Assembly (NCBI GenBank): GCA_028571685.1
Contig: CM053154.1
Coordinates: 9,151,501 to 9,215,500 of the forward strand
Source of the DNA: Heterohyrax brucei
Taxonomy: Eukaryota > Chordata > Mammalia > Hyracoidea > Procaviidae
Length of the DNA: 64,000 bases
Reading direction: 5' to 3'
Shown here: positions 21,167 to 31,248 of the stretch, piece after piece
Numbering within the stretch: the first letter of the stretch is position 1
Layout of the letters: each line of letters begins with the position of its first letter
The notes under the pieces: generated by a model
Database searches by the model: none
What the model was told of the DNA's origin: nothing
The model's input: the letters and a program-made list of their open reading frames with translations, nothing else
Position numbers and translations under genes: made by a program

Positions 21167-22764
21167 CAAAATGCTTTCATTCTTAACTTCTTTTAAAATC
21201 AGAAGAAATAAAATGAATGGATGACAATCAATACAACCTGGGTTCTAGTCATTCTGTAATAGAAGGAGACACAAAAGGGCCCAGGGTCCCCAAAAGTCAT
21301 GATGCATTCCTGACAACAAGGTCGGGCTGGGGGGAGGCTGCTTGGGTGTCAGGATGAGAACTGAGCAGCAGGTAAGTAGTCGGGGCTTGGGAACAGTTTA
21401 GGGGAGGCCTCCTAACTCCTAGGCCACACTCCTTTCCCCAAATCATTCTCTCTTCCCAGAGTTGAAGGGGCTTCACCCACATAAAATAGAGAGCCCTAGT
21501 GAGCTCTTCCAGAACAGGATGACCTCTACACAGAATCTTGAGGTGACCACCCCTGCCTTTTCCCTCAAGGACTACCCCCAGAAGCAGGTTGATAGTGAGG
21601 AAGTGGGGGCTCCAGATAGATGCCCCCTAAAGGTCAGTCGTAATTCCAGCCAAGCATCCCTTCTCCAACAATGTGGCAACTTAATATTATCAACCTATAG
21701 CAAATGATGTTGTCTTAGAGTTCACGGCACCCTACTCCCTCCTTGTACAGATGGGGAAACTGAGACCCGGAGACGGTGGGCAGCTGAGGCAAGTAAAGTT
21801 ATCTATTCATCTCTGGAACGCTTTTCCCTTTCATATCCTGGTTGCAGAAGATTAGCCTGCATCTTGCACGTATCTTTCGGTGATCAGCTGCTGCCTGGGT
21901 ACATCAGAACGGCTCCCAGGGAACACAGAACAAAACAAAGCGAGTCCCTGCCTTTCATCCGCAGCCCATGGTCACACCCTCCTGCCAGGCAGAGCTCAGA
22001 GCGTAGAGCCCTCAAGCCGGCCACGGGGAGCCCAGGCTCCAGCGACATAATCGAGGCCGGTGCACCTTCTCCACAGGTGCCATTTACTTTCAAGCATCCC
22101 TCAGTCCTTGCCGAGGGATGAAAGCCACAGTGTCAACCGCCTTCTCCTCCTCAGCTCCTCCAGAGGCCCGGGTGATACTCACATCAAAGCACTCTGCATA
22201 TTTATCATTCCGCCCTCAGCTCTCAGCAAAGGCATCTGACGGGAGCACAAAGACCTCACAGTCTTCACCCGGACTCCTCAAAGGTATCAGCAAGTTCCAA
22301 CCTAAATCAAAAATTCCCTCCATGGTATATTTTCTTTACTGGGAAGCTGGGAAGGATTATCACTTAGCACCCTCTCCAAAATCAATTTATGTCCACTTAC
22401 CCGTCGCTTCTAGTGTAAAATAAAGGAGCTTACAGTTCATCATTCAGGATTTAATAAATGACACCCAGCCAGGTCTGATGAGAACATTTCTGGGGGGAGG
22501 AAGGGATAACAGACAATACACTGGCTTTGGTCTCACTCTTTTTTTTTCAAGAGCAGTCATGCCTTCTCTTTGAAATATAATGGGGAAATGTTAAAATACA
22601 GATTCCAGTCTATTCTGACAAAGGAAAACATTCAACCCTGGTTAGGTTTGGAGTACTTAAGCTCCTTTGAAAAGTTAAAGAAAAAGGTAGGGGGCACAAC
22701 AATCTGGAACTTCGAGGGGAAAAAAAGACAGGATTGGAAGTCAGCTTCAAGTATAAGAGATAAT
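21167..22764. other. Unassigned unique-looking DNA (1.6 kb)
   Basis: No repeat called. 22.02-22.29 kb (TTATCATTCCGCCCTCAGC, CAGCAAAGGCATCTGACGGG) has the texture of conserved DNA, but nothing decisive. Frames of 80-100 codons carry no known domain. Confidence 0.35.
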
Positions 22765-23065
22765 TTTCTGACTTCATGTTAAAACTTTATGTCTTGTCTG
22801 CCTTGAGTACTGTACTGTATTAAAGAGCTGTCTATATGGGGTCCTAGCGACAACAGTACCTCAGAAGGTTAGACACGCATTTGGGGAGCAGTGAGTTCAT
22901 GTTAATAAAGAGGGCAGATCCCACAAAAGGAGGGTGAGAACAGTCACACCACTCCCAGAATGGGATCCCTGTCACTGATTCATACTTGCAGAAATTGCTA
23001 AAATGATGTGTGTTCTGCTATGAATATTTTTAACAACAATTTTTAAAACTCTGTATGGCGATTAT
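22765..23065 (+). mobile_element. L1 3' UTR end, plus strand
   Basis: AGAGCTGTCTATATGGGGTC, GCAGTGAGTTCATGTTAATA, AAAAGGAGGGTGAGAACAG and CCTGTCACTGATTCATACTT follow the order of the elephant-type L1 3' UTR seen again at 38.5 and 42.0 kb. Confidence 0.7.
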
Positions 23066-23159
23066 GGGTATTTGCACATAAGTGTTGGCTTTGCCACCAG
23101 CATTGTGCAGTCAAAGCTCTTAAATTTTTCAGTATTTTTTCATGTACTAGTGGACTTCA

Positions 23160-23333
23160 GGAAACCCTGGTGGTGCAGTGGTTAAGTGCTATGTCTACTA
23201 ACCTGAAACCCAGAGGTTCGAATCCACCAGACTCTCCTTGGAAATTCTATGTGGCAGTTCTACTCTGTTCTACAGGGTTGATATGAGTGAAAATCGACTC
23301 AGCAGCAATAGGTAGGATTTTTTTTCTTTTTTC
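23160..23333 (+). mobile_element. AfroSINE with intact Pol III boxes, plus strand
   Basis: The best-preserved promoter of the set: A box TGGTGCAGTGG (23171-23181) and B box GGTTCGAATCC (23215-23225), 33 bp apart. The tail runs from GATATGAGTGAAAATCGACT to a T-rich stretch. Target-site duplication AGTGGACTTCA (23149-23159) / AGTGGACTCCA (23334-23344). Confidence 0.95.
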
Positions 23334-23344
23334 AGTGGACTCCA

Positions 23345-23696
23345 TGAAACACAGTGTAGCAGGTGGGAGCCACGACAAAGGCTTCCCAGCTGATGAATTT
23401 CCTCCCTGTTCCCTGCTCAAGTGGGGCCCAGAGGCTTCCAAGCAAGAGACAAGAATCTGGAGGCCCCCAGTCAGGTGCCCAGGTTTGAAGGAAGCCTGGT
23501 CTACAGAGGGCCCAGCTGTGGGCTGGGGGCCATGGTGACTTCTCCAGTCACCCTGCTGGTGGCTGTGGGTGGCACCTTCACCTGACAGATGAGGAATGGG
23601 CCTCCCAGCTCACCATCCTGGAGAAGGGCAAACTCTAGACCCCACCTGGCCTTGAGAGACCACCGGTCCCAGCCAGTTCCCTGGGGCAAGCTGCTT
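23345..23696. other. Unassigned non-coding DNA
   Basis: Nothing recognised. Confidence 0.35.
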
Positions 23697-24062
23697 TTGT
23701 TATTAGTTATTGCCAAGAGGGGTCCAACTCCAGGCAACCCATGTACGACAGAAGAAAACTCTGTCCCATCCTGCACCATGATCACGGTCATGTGCCCAGC
23801 CCATTGTTGCAGCTGCTGTGTATGCTGAGTACCTTCCAACTAGGGGGCTCATCTTCCAGCATCGTATCAGACAATATTCTTCCACGGTCCACCGGGTTTT
23901 CATTGGCTAAATTCCTTCTGTAGATCACCAGGTCTTTCTTCCTCACCTTAGTGTGGAAACACCACTGAAACCTGTCCTCCCTGGGTGACCCTGCTGGTAT
24001 TTGAAATACCGGTGGCATTGTTTCCAACATCACAACAAGATCCAAGCCCCAACAGTGTGACC
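23697..24062 (-). mobile_element. Large composite Afrotherian SINE with RTE tail, minus strand
   Basis: From the left: RTE-like tail (TTGTTATTAGTTATTGCC, CAACCCATGTACGACAGAAG), CATTGTTGCAGCTGCTGTG, TTTCATTGGCTAAATTCC, CACCAGGTCTTTCTTCC, then GGGTGACCCTGCTGGTATTT and ACCGGTGGCATTG. The same middle and tail recur at 30.3, 51.7 and 61.5 kb with different heads. Confidence 0.7.
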
Positions 24063-24394
24063 AGCTAGCAGACAGGGGTGGTTTCTATGTTTCAGAGATG
24101 GAGAAACAACAGGCCCGGAAGGACTGATCTGTCCAGAGCCACAGGAAAACTAGACTGACAAGCCAGCACTAGATTTAGTTTGTTTGTGTCCTGATTGGGA
24201 GTTGGTCTGTATGTCACACTCCTGAGGGAGGCTAGGGCCACAGGCTGGGCCATGAATGGAGACTGCCTAACAGGGAGCAAGGGAGGCAAGCTGAGTTTAG
24301 AGAGGACACAGTGCTCTTTGCTAGTTCATTCATTCATTCATGAATGAATGCTTCTGAGAAACACTCACCAAGCAATTAGGGTACACACCTAGCC

Positions 24395-24730
24395 CTGGGT
24401 GGGTTCCCGAGGATGCAGTGTGGGAGAGGATGTGACCTCTGCCCTGGAGAACCTCACAAAGACTTAAAGGAGACAGCATACAAGCAGCAGGTGACAACTG
24501 AGGTTATGCCTGAACTAACTAGGCATCACTGGGGTGATGCAGAGGAGAGTGTGGTAACTCTGCCCAGGTTGGTCGGAAGAGGTGGCACAAAATGGAACTG
24601 AGCTAGGGAAGAAGGCATAAGGCGGTCAGCAGGTGGAGGAAGTCCACCTCCACCTCTCCAGGTGACTGGAGAATGGCATGTGCAAAGGCCCAGGGGCAAG
24701 TACACATGCCGCTTGCTAGAGAACAGTAAA
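24395..24730 (+). mobile_element. L2 LINE 3' fragment, plus strand
   Basis: GACCTCTGCCCTGGAGAACC, GGGTGATGCAGAGGAGAGTG and GGCATGTGCAAAGGCCCAGG resemble the 3' part of L2. Old and diverged. Confidence 0.55.
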
Positions 24731-25409
24731 ATGTTACATTGTGAGCAGTGTGTAACATCATGAAAAAGTAACAGAGAAATTCTACACCTGGGGCAACTGA
24801 GCCCAAGAACACTGTAATTTTAGTCCTGGCCCTGGCAGCCCCACTGTGGGCCCACATTCAACTGGAACAGGTGTCCCTGAGACTTCCGTGGTGGGTGGAG
24901 CCCATTAGCTCTTACCTGACTCAGCCTGAAAGTATCCTGTGTCACTTCCTCTCATAGCCCATTAGCCAGAGCAAGTCACCTGACTTCATGCTAACTGTAA
25001 GGGAGGCTGGGAAAACCCAGGGGCATGCCTGTTTGACGTGTACTAACAAGCTGCATAAGGAATAAGGTACGCAGGGCAGAAAAGGCAGCATTCAAATAGT
25101 TGACTGGAACCTGATTATAAAGGGTCGTTCGGTAAGAAATGAGCCACAGAGTGTCATTTGCTCAAGGTCACCTAGAATGTGAGTTTCCTGACAGGGCCAC
25201 TGCTCTTTCCATCAAGTGACTCAGGGCACGATTGCCAAGCCAACAAAGCAAGGCTTCCAGCAATCACAGGTGCTACTGCTGTGAAGACAGAACAAGCAGG
25301 AGATGACAGCATCTGGAGTAGACCCGGGCTGCTGGCAGGTGTTGGGCATCTTCCCTCACACCGACACATATACTTGTTTCAGGGTCCACGCTGGCCACAC
25401 GTGGGGGGC
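24731..25409. other. Unassigned non-coding DNA
   Basis: Nothing recognised. Part may belong to the ancient L2/MIR background. Confidence 0.35.
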
Positions 25410-25570
25410 AGCTTGGAGTGAGGGCTCAAGATGCAAACACTTGAGATTCAAATCCCAGTTCTCCCACTACCTGGCTGAGTAACCTGGGGCAGGTTGCCTA
25501 GCCTCTCTGTGCGTCAGTCTTGCATCTGTAAAATGGGGAGAGTTACACTGCCCCTCTTCAGGATGATTTT
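25410..25570 (-). mobile_element. MIR SINE, minus strand
   Basis: AGATTCAAATCCCAGTTCTC, CTGGCTGAGTAACCTGGGGC, AGCCTCTCTGTGCGTCAGTC, TGCATCTGTAAAATGGGGAG: a clear MIR in reverse. Confidence 0.85.
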
Positions 25571-25599
25571 ATTACTGGCCATTGTGATAGCCAATGACC

Positions 25600-25765
25600 T
25601 TTCCCTGTGTTCCAGTTGCTCTGGAAGGCACCTTGCATGCATCATTTCCTTGAATTCTCACATCAAATCTCAGTAGGGAGTATACAAACCCATTTTACAG
25701 ACAAAAAGACTGAGCCACAGAGAAGTCACACAGCAGGCAAGCAGCAATTACATCTGAAAGCTGGG
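25600..25765 (+). mobile_element. MIR SINE, plus strand
   Basis: TGCATGCATCATTTCCTTGA, CCATTTTACAGACAAAAAGA, CTGAGCCACAGAGAAGTCAC, ACAGCAGGCAAGCAG. It is paired head to head with the preceding minus-strand MIR. Confidence 0.8.
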
Positions 25766-26169
25766 CCAGATGGAAAGTTGCTATTCTTCTCTGACAGCCC
25801 CTGACATGGAGGGGGGGGGGGCACTGGATTAGAAGGTCTACCTAATGGGATCCTATTTACTAGCTGCATTGCCTGAAATAGCCCTCGGCCTCTCTGGGTC
25901 TCCAACCACAGACTTTCTGTGGTTCTAAGGCTGAGAAGTAACCCCCTCCACCCAGGACCCATGCAGTCTCTCTGCCCAACCAGGGAACCAGTCACTGACC
26001 ATCAGAGGAGTTCAGGAGCTGACTTCTTTACCAGGTACCCGAATGACATTGGTCTTCCTCTTAGAATCAGGACACAGGTCTTGCCAAAGAAAACCGCTGG
26101 CAACCTTTTTCATTTTGTCCTCGCCCCCACCTTACCGACCCCCAACTTTACTGGGCTCCCTTCCTTCTG
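25766..26169. other. Unassigned non-coding DNA with an 11-bp G run
   Basis: A homopolymer G run at 25811-25821 is preceded by GGA. Nothing else is recognised. Confidence 0.35.
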
Positions 26170-26345
26170 CCTCTTTTAAATTTGCAATTACCAATGAGTC
26201 CTTTTGTTGCACCCAAACGCTAACCACCATATTAAATTATTAAATGCAAGTGTTTCTGAAATATTTTATCTTGACATGTATCTCCGGAGTCAAATGACCC
26301 CAGGCAGTGTTCATAATTAATTTCATCAAAAGGGAAAAAAAAAAG
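26170..26345. promoter_or_regulatory. Candidate conserved non-coding element
   Basis: AT-rich, repeat-free: ATATTAAATTATTAAATGCA, TCCGGAGTCAAATGACCCC and CATAATTAATTTCATC (a homeodomain-type TAATTA). Inferred from texture and position within the SINE-free block. Confidence 0.3.
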
Positions 26346-26945
26346 TGCTGGCAAGGGGTTCCCTGAATGACCTGTCCTGCAGAAACCCAGCTGACACTGG
26401 CTCCCTGCCTTTTCCCTTGCCTCTGCTCCCATCTGTCCCCTGGCCTCCAAGGACAGACAGCCTGCAGATCCGCTCTATTCACAGGGTCCTAAAACATCAG
26501 GCCGGAAGTCGGGACCTAAATGATCATTTTGCCCAACTCCCTCTTTTTAGGGCTTGGGAACTAGACCCAGAAAGGAGTGGGGATGCATCAGAGAAGCCAG
26601 CAGAGAACTGCGAGGCCGCCCAGCCGTCACCCACGCTGCAACCGTGCTGGGCCTCTGAGAAGCTCCCAAGCTACCACGCCAAGCTTCCTCCTGCATCCGC
26701 CCTGCATCCAGGACAGAAGTTGCTGTCAGCTGCCCAACTCAAGGAGACCTTACGCACAACGACGAACAGGGCACGGCCCAATTCTGCGCCATCTTCACGG
26801 TGGTCAGTATCTTGGGGCCCCTTGTTGACAGTCACCTCAGGGAGGTGTTTCTCATTGACACCAAACATCAGTTTTTCCAAACATGATGTCCTTTTCTGGT
26901 GATGAGTCTATGCAGGACCCAATATTTTCACCTAATGGCATGAGA
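26346..26945. other. Unassigned, includes an old MIR/L3-like scrap
   Basis: 26515-26580 (TGATCATTTTGCCCAACTCC, GGGAACTAGACCCAGAAAGG) looks like an ancient L3/MIR fragment. A 185-codon plus-strand open frame spans it, starts at a non-ATG codon context and shows no known domain. Confidence 0.35.
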
Positions 26946-27600
26946 GAGCAAAACTGCCTCCCAATGCTCAAAATGTCCTGAAACAAAGGGCTTTTTCCCC
27001 CTCCCCCACCAGGCTCGGAGAGAAAGAGAGATTAAGTTTGAGGAGTCACTTCCAATCAGAAAGCTACCATTTAATTACAATGCGCAGGAAATTACAGAGT
27101 GAATGGGCAAGACGGTGATAAGGGGGAGCCCTGCGGGATGACAGGCCTGAAACCTGACCACTTCATCACAGAGCTACTTATCACAAGAGGCTGTCTGGAT
27201 GGCTGACAATCTGATTGTACTGTCAACTCAATTCATAATTAATATATTTATCAAATTAATTACTGAAAATATCTCCCCGGCGCTCGTCATAAAACAGTGG
27301 CTAACTTCACGGCGGGCTGGCTTCGTTTTCTGCTAATAACTGTGCTGTCAGTTTAATGAGGACCGAGGACAGCCCTGTTTTGCCTGCCTGACAGACAAAT
27401 TGCCCTCTTACAGAGAATGAGCCCGAGAATTTAAGAGAAAAAAAGAAATATGGCATTGTTTGCTGACAGCCGCAATCGCAGCCTTGTCTCGGAAACTCTG
27501 CATCAATTCTAACACACATGAAAGAGAGTGGGGGTGCTCCTGGCAGCTAAATAAATACTTTATGGGTTCCTGACTGAGCTCCTCGGCAGAGGGCCTCAGG
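26946..27600. promoter_or_regulatory. Strong candidate conserved developmental enhancer block
   Basis: About 650 bp without any recognisable repeat, inside the longest AfroSINE-free stretch. Three TAATTA homeodomain cores are visible (27072-27077, 27236-27241, 27257-27262), with GGTGATAAGG (GATA-like) near 27115, CTACTTATCACAAG near 27173 and CTTTATGGGTTCC near 27560. Both the AT-rich core and the CpG-bearing flanks look unlike neutral repeat debris. No homology search was possible and the target gene is unknown. Confidence 0.42.
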
Positions 27601-27974
27601 TGGCATTCGCTCTCCGTCCTAAGTTAACCCCAGGCCTCGGAATCTGCAGGTCCAGGTGCAGATTTAGGGACTTCAGAAGTAAGAGATTCTTGGGTGATTA
27701 TTTCATGCAAGGAGGAGAAATTCACAAGCCAAGCGTTCCTGGTGCAAGATGAGGTCCTGCCAAGAGCTTCTTGCCCATCTGGCCTCCGCTTCCTGGAGAG
27801 GAGGGTCAGGCTTCAGAAGTTCCTGGGTTAAGCTATTTCCCAGCAGGCACCAGGGCTAAGAGCCCTCTGGCGAAACCCCAGCGCACAGCTGCCATCTTGG
27901 TGGCCTGCACGGTGTTCTGCAGCTGAGCACCCGGGCTGCACCCATCACTGGACAGAGCCGGCCGCGGAGGCCTT
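27601..27974. other. Unassigned non-coding DNA between enhancer-like block and minisatellite
   Basis: Nothing recognised. GC content rises towards GCCGGCCGCGG near 27957. Confidence 0.35.
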
Positions 27975-27997
27975 GTGAGTTCCTGCAGGGAACTCAC
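27975..27997. repeat. Inverted repeat (9-bp stem, 5-nt loop)
   Basis: GTGAGTTCC (27975-27983) and GGAACTCAC (27989-27997) are exact reverse complements around TGCAG. The hairpin abuts the minisatellite that starts at ~27998. Confidence 0.9.
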
Positions 27998-28672
27998 CTG
28001 CCCAGGTGAAATGAGACCAGTGGGCCCAGGCGAGACCTATTGGCTCAGGTTAGGTGAGACTTGTGTGCCCAGGTCAAGAGATTCCTGCAGATCCAGGTGA
28101 GGTGAGACTCGTGGGCCCAGGTGACGGGAGACCTGTAGACCCAGGTGAGGTGACACCTGGGTGCTCAGGTGAGGTGAGACCTGTGGTCCCAGGGGAGGTG
28201 AGACCTGTGGCCCCAGTTCAGGTAAGACCTGTGGGCCCAGGTGAGGTGAGACCTGTGGCCCCAGGGGAGGTGAGACCTGTGGTCCCAGGGGAGGTGAGAC
28301 CTGTGACCCCAGGGGAGGTGAGACCTGTGACCCCAGGGGAGGTGAGACCTGTAACCCCAGGGGAGGTGAGACCTGTGGCCCCAGTTGAGGTAAGACCTGT
28401 GGGCCCAAGGGAGGTGAGACCTGTGGCCCCAGGGGAGGTGAGACCTGTGGTCCCAGGGGAGGTGAGACCTGTGGCCCCAGTTCAGGTAAGACCTGTGGCC
28501 CCAGGGGAGGTGAGACCTGTGACCCCAGGGAAGGTGAGACCTGTGGCCCCAGTTGAAGTAAGACCTGTGGGCCCAGGGGAGGCGAGACCTGTGGTCCCAG
28601 CTAAGGTGAGAACTATTAACTCAGGGGAGGTGAGATCTGTGCACACTAAGGTGAGACTGTGGTGCCCAGCAA
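27998..28672 (+). repeat. 24-bp minisatellite, ~27 copies
   Basis: Repeat of a 24-bp unit built around GGTGAGACCTGTGG plus CCCCAGGGGA. The left end (to ~28160) is diverged and carries CCCAGGTGAG variants. The middle is nearly homogeneous and differs mainly at GTGGCCCC / GTGGTCCC / GTGACCCC. The right end decays again. Units repeatedly present AGGTGAGA or AGGTAAGA (5' splice-site-like) and, in the left variants, CAGGTG E-box cores. Being 24 bp, the unit keeps one frame open (repeat EVRPVAPG) for 207 codons, which is not evidence of a gene. Confidence 0.95.
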
Positions 28673-29823
28673 TGTAGAGGGCAGGCAGCCTGGAAGTTTG
28701 CATTAGTTGGAAGAGACAGTGGTCCCGCGGTGCTAGGAAGAAGCAAGGATTGAACAATGCAGTGGGTGAAAACCAAGGCCAGGATCAGAGTCATGGAGGG
28801 AACTCACGCCATGTAGTGTTCTGGCCACCCCAGTAGGCTTCCTGGATGAGGCAGTATTTCTGGACCAAGTTGGCAGACACCAGGAACATTTAGAGAATCA
28901 TGGCTCAAGCACATCTTCCAATCATTCACTGTTGGGCATGACATAGTGTTGCTGGGTGGGCCCTGGGACAAAGGCACAACTCAGACCTGGGCCCTGGCCT
29001 CAGTGCGGGCAGAGATGATTTCAGTCTGGAGAGCTGTCCCCTCAGGGCTGGGGAAGGAAACACTTGCTCTCAGGCTTTTCAGACCCAAGCTGGCCCTGCT
29101 TTCATGCCCATCCTGCTGAAGGCCTCTGCGCAGAGAATGGGATTCCTCTGCACAGAGACCAGATGGGCAGGATGGACAGGGGTTCAAGGCCTCTGGGACA
29201 CCTGTGATGGAAGCCTTGGGAGTTTTTCGGCTCTCTGCTCTCACCTGCTCTCCTCCAAAACCCCAGTGTTCCCCAACGACGCCTCTCAGCCTTCTCTGTC
29301 CACTCTGCCCCTTGCCCTCCCTCTCCTGTGCCCCAGCCCAGGCCCTTCCCCCTCATCCCCCCAAGCTCCCCTTTCCTCCATGCCCCACTGTTGTCCCCCC
29401 AGGAGGAAATATCAGCTTTCCTCAAGGAGCAGGAAAAACAATCACTCACTTTTCTCTGACCTGCAGGGGTGAGGGGCTTTCAAATCCCTAAAGGGGCCAC
29501 AGTGGGGCCTCCTGCCGCCTCTTTAGGACATGTCCCGAGGGCTCTGTTCCCTCCCCAGCAGCTCCCCCTCTCACCACCTTTCCGATCACCCCTTATCCCC
29601 GCTCTGACAGGTGTTTGTGGCCAATGATCAAGTTCTTATCCTCCACCTGCCCTGTACTTTGCCAGCTCCTGGTTCACATGCAGCCTGCCACGTCCTCACG
29701 CTGTGTCCTACCTGTGGTTTCCTCAAAGGGACTTTTCCAGAGCACAGCTGACACCTTCAGGGACAGCTGCCTGGAAGGGTCAGTTGTATGAGCAACTCAC
29801 TTAAAAAATCAAAATAAATTTTT
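28673..29823. other. Unassigned non-coding DNA (1.15 kb)
   Basis: Pyrimidine-rich tract at 29270-29410. Overlapping frames on both strands there reflect the C-rich composition. No gene is supported. Confidence 0.4.
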
Positions 29824-29984
29824 TAAAAAACGTTGCCATCAAGTCGATTCTGACTCATAGTGACCCTATAGGACAGAGTAGAGCTGCCACATAGAATTTC
29901 CAAGGTGCACCTGGTGGATTTGAACCACCAACCTTTTGGTTAGCTGCTGCAGCACTTAGCCACTGCGTCCCCAGGGCTTCCAAA
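29824..29984 (-). mobile_element. AfroSINE, full length, minus strand
   Basis: GTTGCCATCAAGTCGATTCT tail, CATAGAATTTCCAAGGTGCA body and CACTGCGTCCCCAGGGCTTC head. Well preserved. Confidence 0.92.
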
Positions 29985-30254
29985 GGAGAGGCAACGTCTC
30001 TTCGAAATCAATCCGCCTAACTGTCTGGTCCCCCAGGTGAAAACCTATCCTGGGGAAAAATGTCTCAGCCAACTGACAAGAGGCTGGAGCTCCAAGTTCA
30101 CTTCCAACTCACAATCCCAAATGGCCTGAGAGGCCTTTCTCTACTTTTGTGTTTCAGTAGTTGTCGTCACTGCCCCCGACTCACACAGCGCATTTACAAG
30201 GAAACAAGAAGCTGTCTGGCCCTGCCCCATCCCCATGATCATTGATGCTCAGAC

Positions 30255-30495
30255 TGTTAAGGAGCCCTTTCTACTGGCTGATTTTTGGACAGAGATTGCC
30301 AGACCTTTCTCCCTAGCCTCTCTCATCTGGGAGGCTCTACCGAAAGCTATCCAGCATCACATCACACGCCTGCTGTCACTGACAGGTGGCGGCTGGGCAC
30401 GAGGTCCATTGGCTGGGAATCAAACTTGAGTCTCCTACATAGAAGGCGTGAGTTCGACCACAGAACCACCACCGCCCCTGCATTCTAGTACCACC
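30255..30495 (-). mobile_element. Composite SINE body, minus strand
   Basis: CTGGCTGATTTTTGGACAG, GCCAGACCTTTCTCCCTAGC, TGGGAGGCTCTACCGAAAGC, GGAATCAAACTTGAGTCTCC (a tRNA-like B box in reverse). Same body as at 51.75 and 61.45 kb; its own RTE tail is missing or displaced. Confidence 0.65.
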
Positions 30496-30611
30496 CCTGA
30501 AATTTGGGTGGGGCAGCAAGACATGTCCTACCACACCCCAATGTGGGAGCGAGAACAGGTACACGAGTGGCAAGGAAATGGACTAAGCTACCGTGTCCAC
30601 ACTACGGTTAG

Positions 30612-30716
30612 CGTGAGGTGGTAGTGGTTAGGTCCATCAACTAGGTTCTGACTCACACTGACCCAGTGTACAGCACAACCAAACACTGCCTGGTCCTGCA
30701 TCATGACGTTAAGGCT
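30612..30716 (-). mobile_element. RTE/composite SINE tail, minus strand
   Basis: GTGGTTAGGTCCATCAACTA, GGTTCTGACTCACACTGACC, ACAACCAAACACTGCCTGGT: the reverse of the RTE-derived 3' tail. Confidence 0.75.
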
Positions 30717-30837
30717 AGTCAATAATTGGAAAAATTACTTACAGTATTAGTGTGCTATCTATTAAAGGTGCTCCAAGGGTTTAAGAGGAAGCTGTCACAC
30801 TAAATTTGAAACTGTAAAATTGCTGAAGGAATTAAAA

Positions 30838-31043
30838 AACAAACCTGTTCCCACTGAGTCGCTTCTGATTTCTGGCGATCCCGTGTGTGACAGTGCAGAC
30901 CTGCTCCATCGAGTTTCCCCGGCTGCAAGGTTTACAGAAGCAGGTTGCCAGACCTTTCTTCTGAGCCCTTGGTGGGTGGGTTTGAACTGCCAACCTTGAG
31001 GTTAGTAAGCCATTTTTGCCATCCAGGGAATTTAGCCGTCTCT
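30838..31043 (-). mobile_element. AfroSINE, long variant, minus strand
   Basis: Tail TTCCCACTGAGTCGCTTCTG, CTGCTCCATCGAGTTTCC, long-form insert TTGCCAGACCTTTCTTCTGA and head GCCATTTTTGCCATCCAGGG. Confidence 0.85.
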
Positions 31044-31058
31044 AATCAATGTATTAGA

Positions 31059-31233
31059 AACCCCAGTGGTGTAGAGATTACGTGCTATGGCTGCTAACCA
31101 AAGGATCAGCAGTTCAAGCCTGCTAGGTGCTCCTTGGAAACTCTGTGGGGCAGATCTACTGTATCCTATAGAGTCACCATGAGTCAGAATCGACTCGACA
31201 GCAATGGGTTTGGCATTTCATTTATTTATTTGG
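31059..31233 (+). mobile_element. AfroSINE with perfect 15-bp target-site duplication, plus strand
   Basis: AATCAATGTATTAGA occurs exactly at 31044-31058 and 31234-31248. Head ACCCCAGTGGTGTAGAG, body GGGGCAGATCTACTGTATCC and tail GAGTCAGAATCGACTCGACA, ending in a TTTATTTATTTG run. The exact duplication suggests it is among the younger copies here. Confidence 0.95.
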
Positions 31234-31248
31234 AATCAATGTATTAGA

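Noticed and set aside
23160-23250. SINE heads with A and B boxes as tRNA genes
   Set aside because: No cloverleaf can be closed, and the head is fused to the AfroSINE body and RTE tail.
26345-26902. 185-codon plus-strand frame
   Set aside because: It runs through an old MIR/L3 scrap, has no known motif and overlaps shorter frames on both strands.
17648-28672. Tandem arrays at 17.6 and 28.0 kb as CRISPR-like repeats
   Set aside because: Units are contiguous with no spacers, and the DNA is mammalian.
28054-28677. 207-codon frame of an EVRPVAPG-type repeat and a 123-codon antisense frame
   Set aside because: The 24-bp minisatellite keeps frames open by its period. No flanking domain, signal peptide or exon structure.
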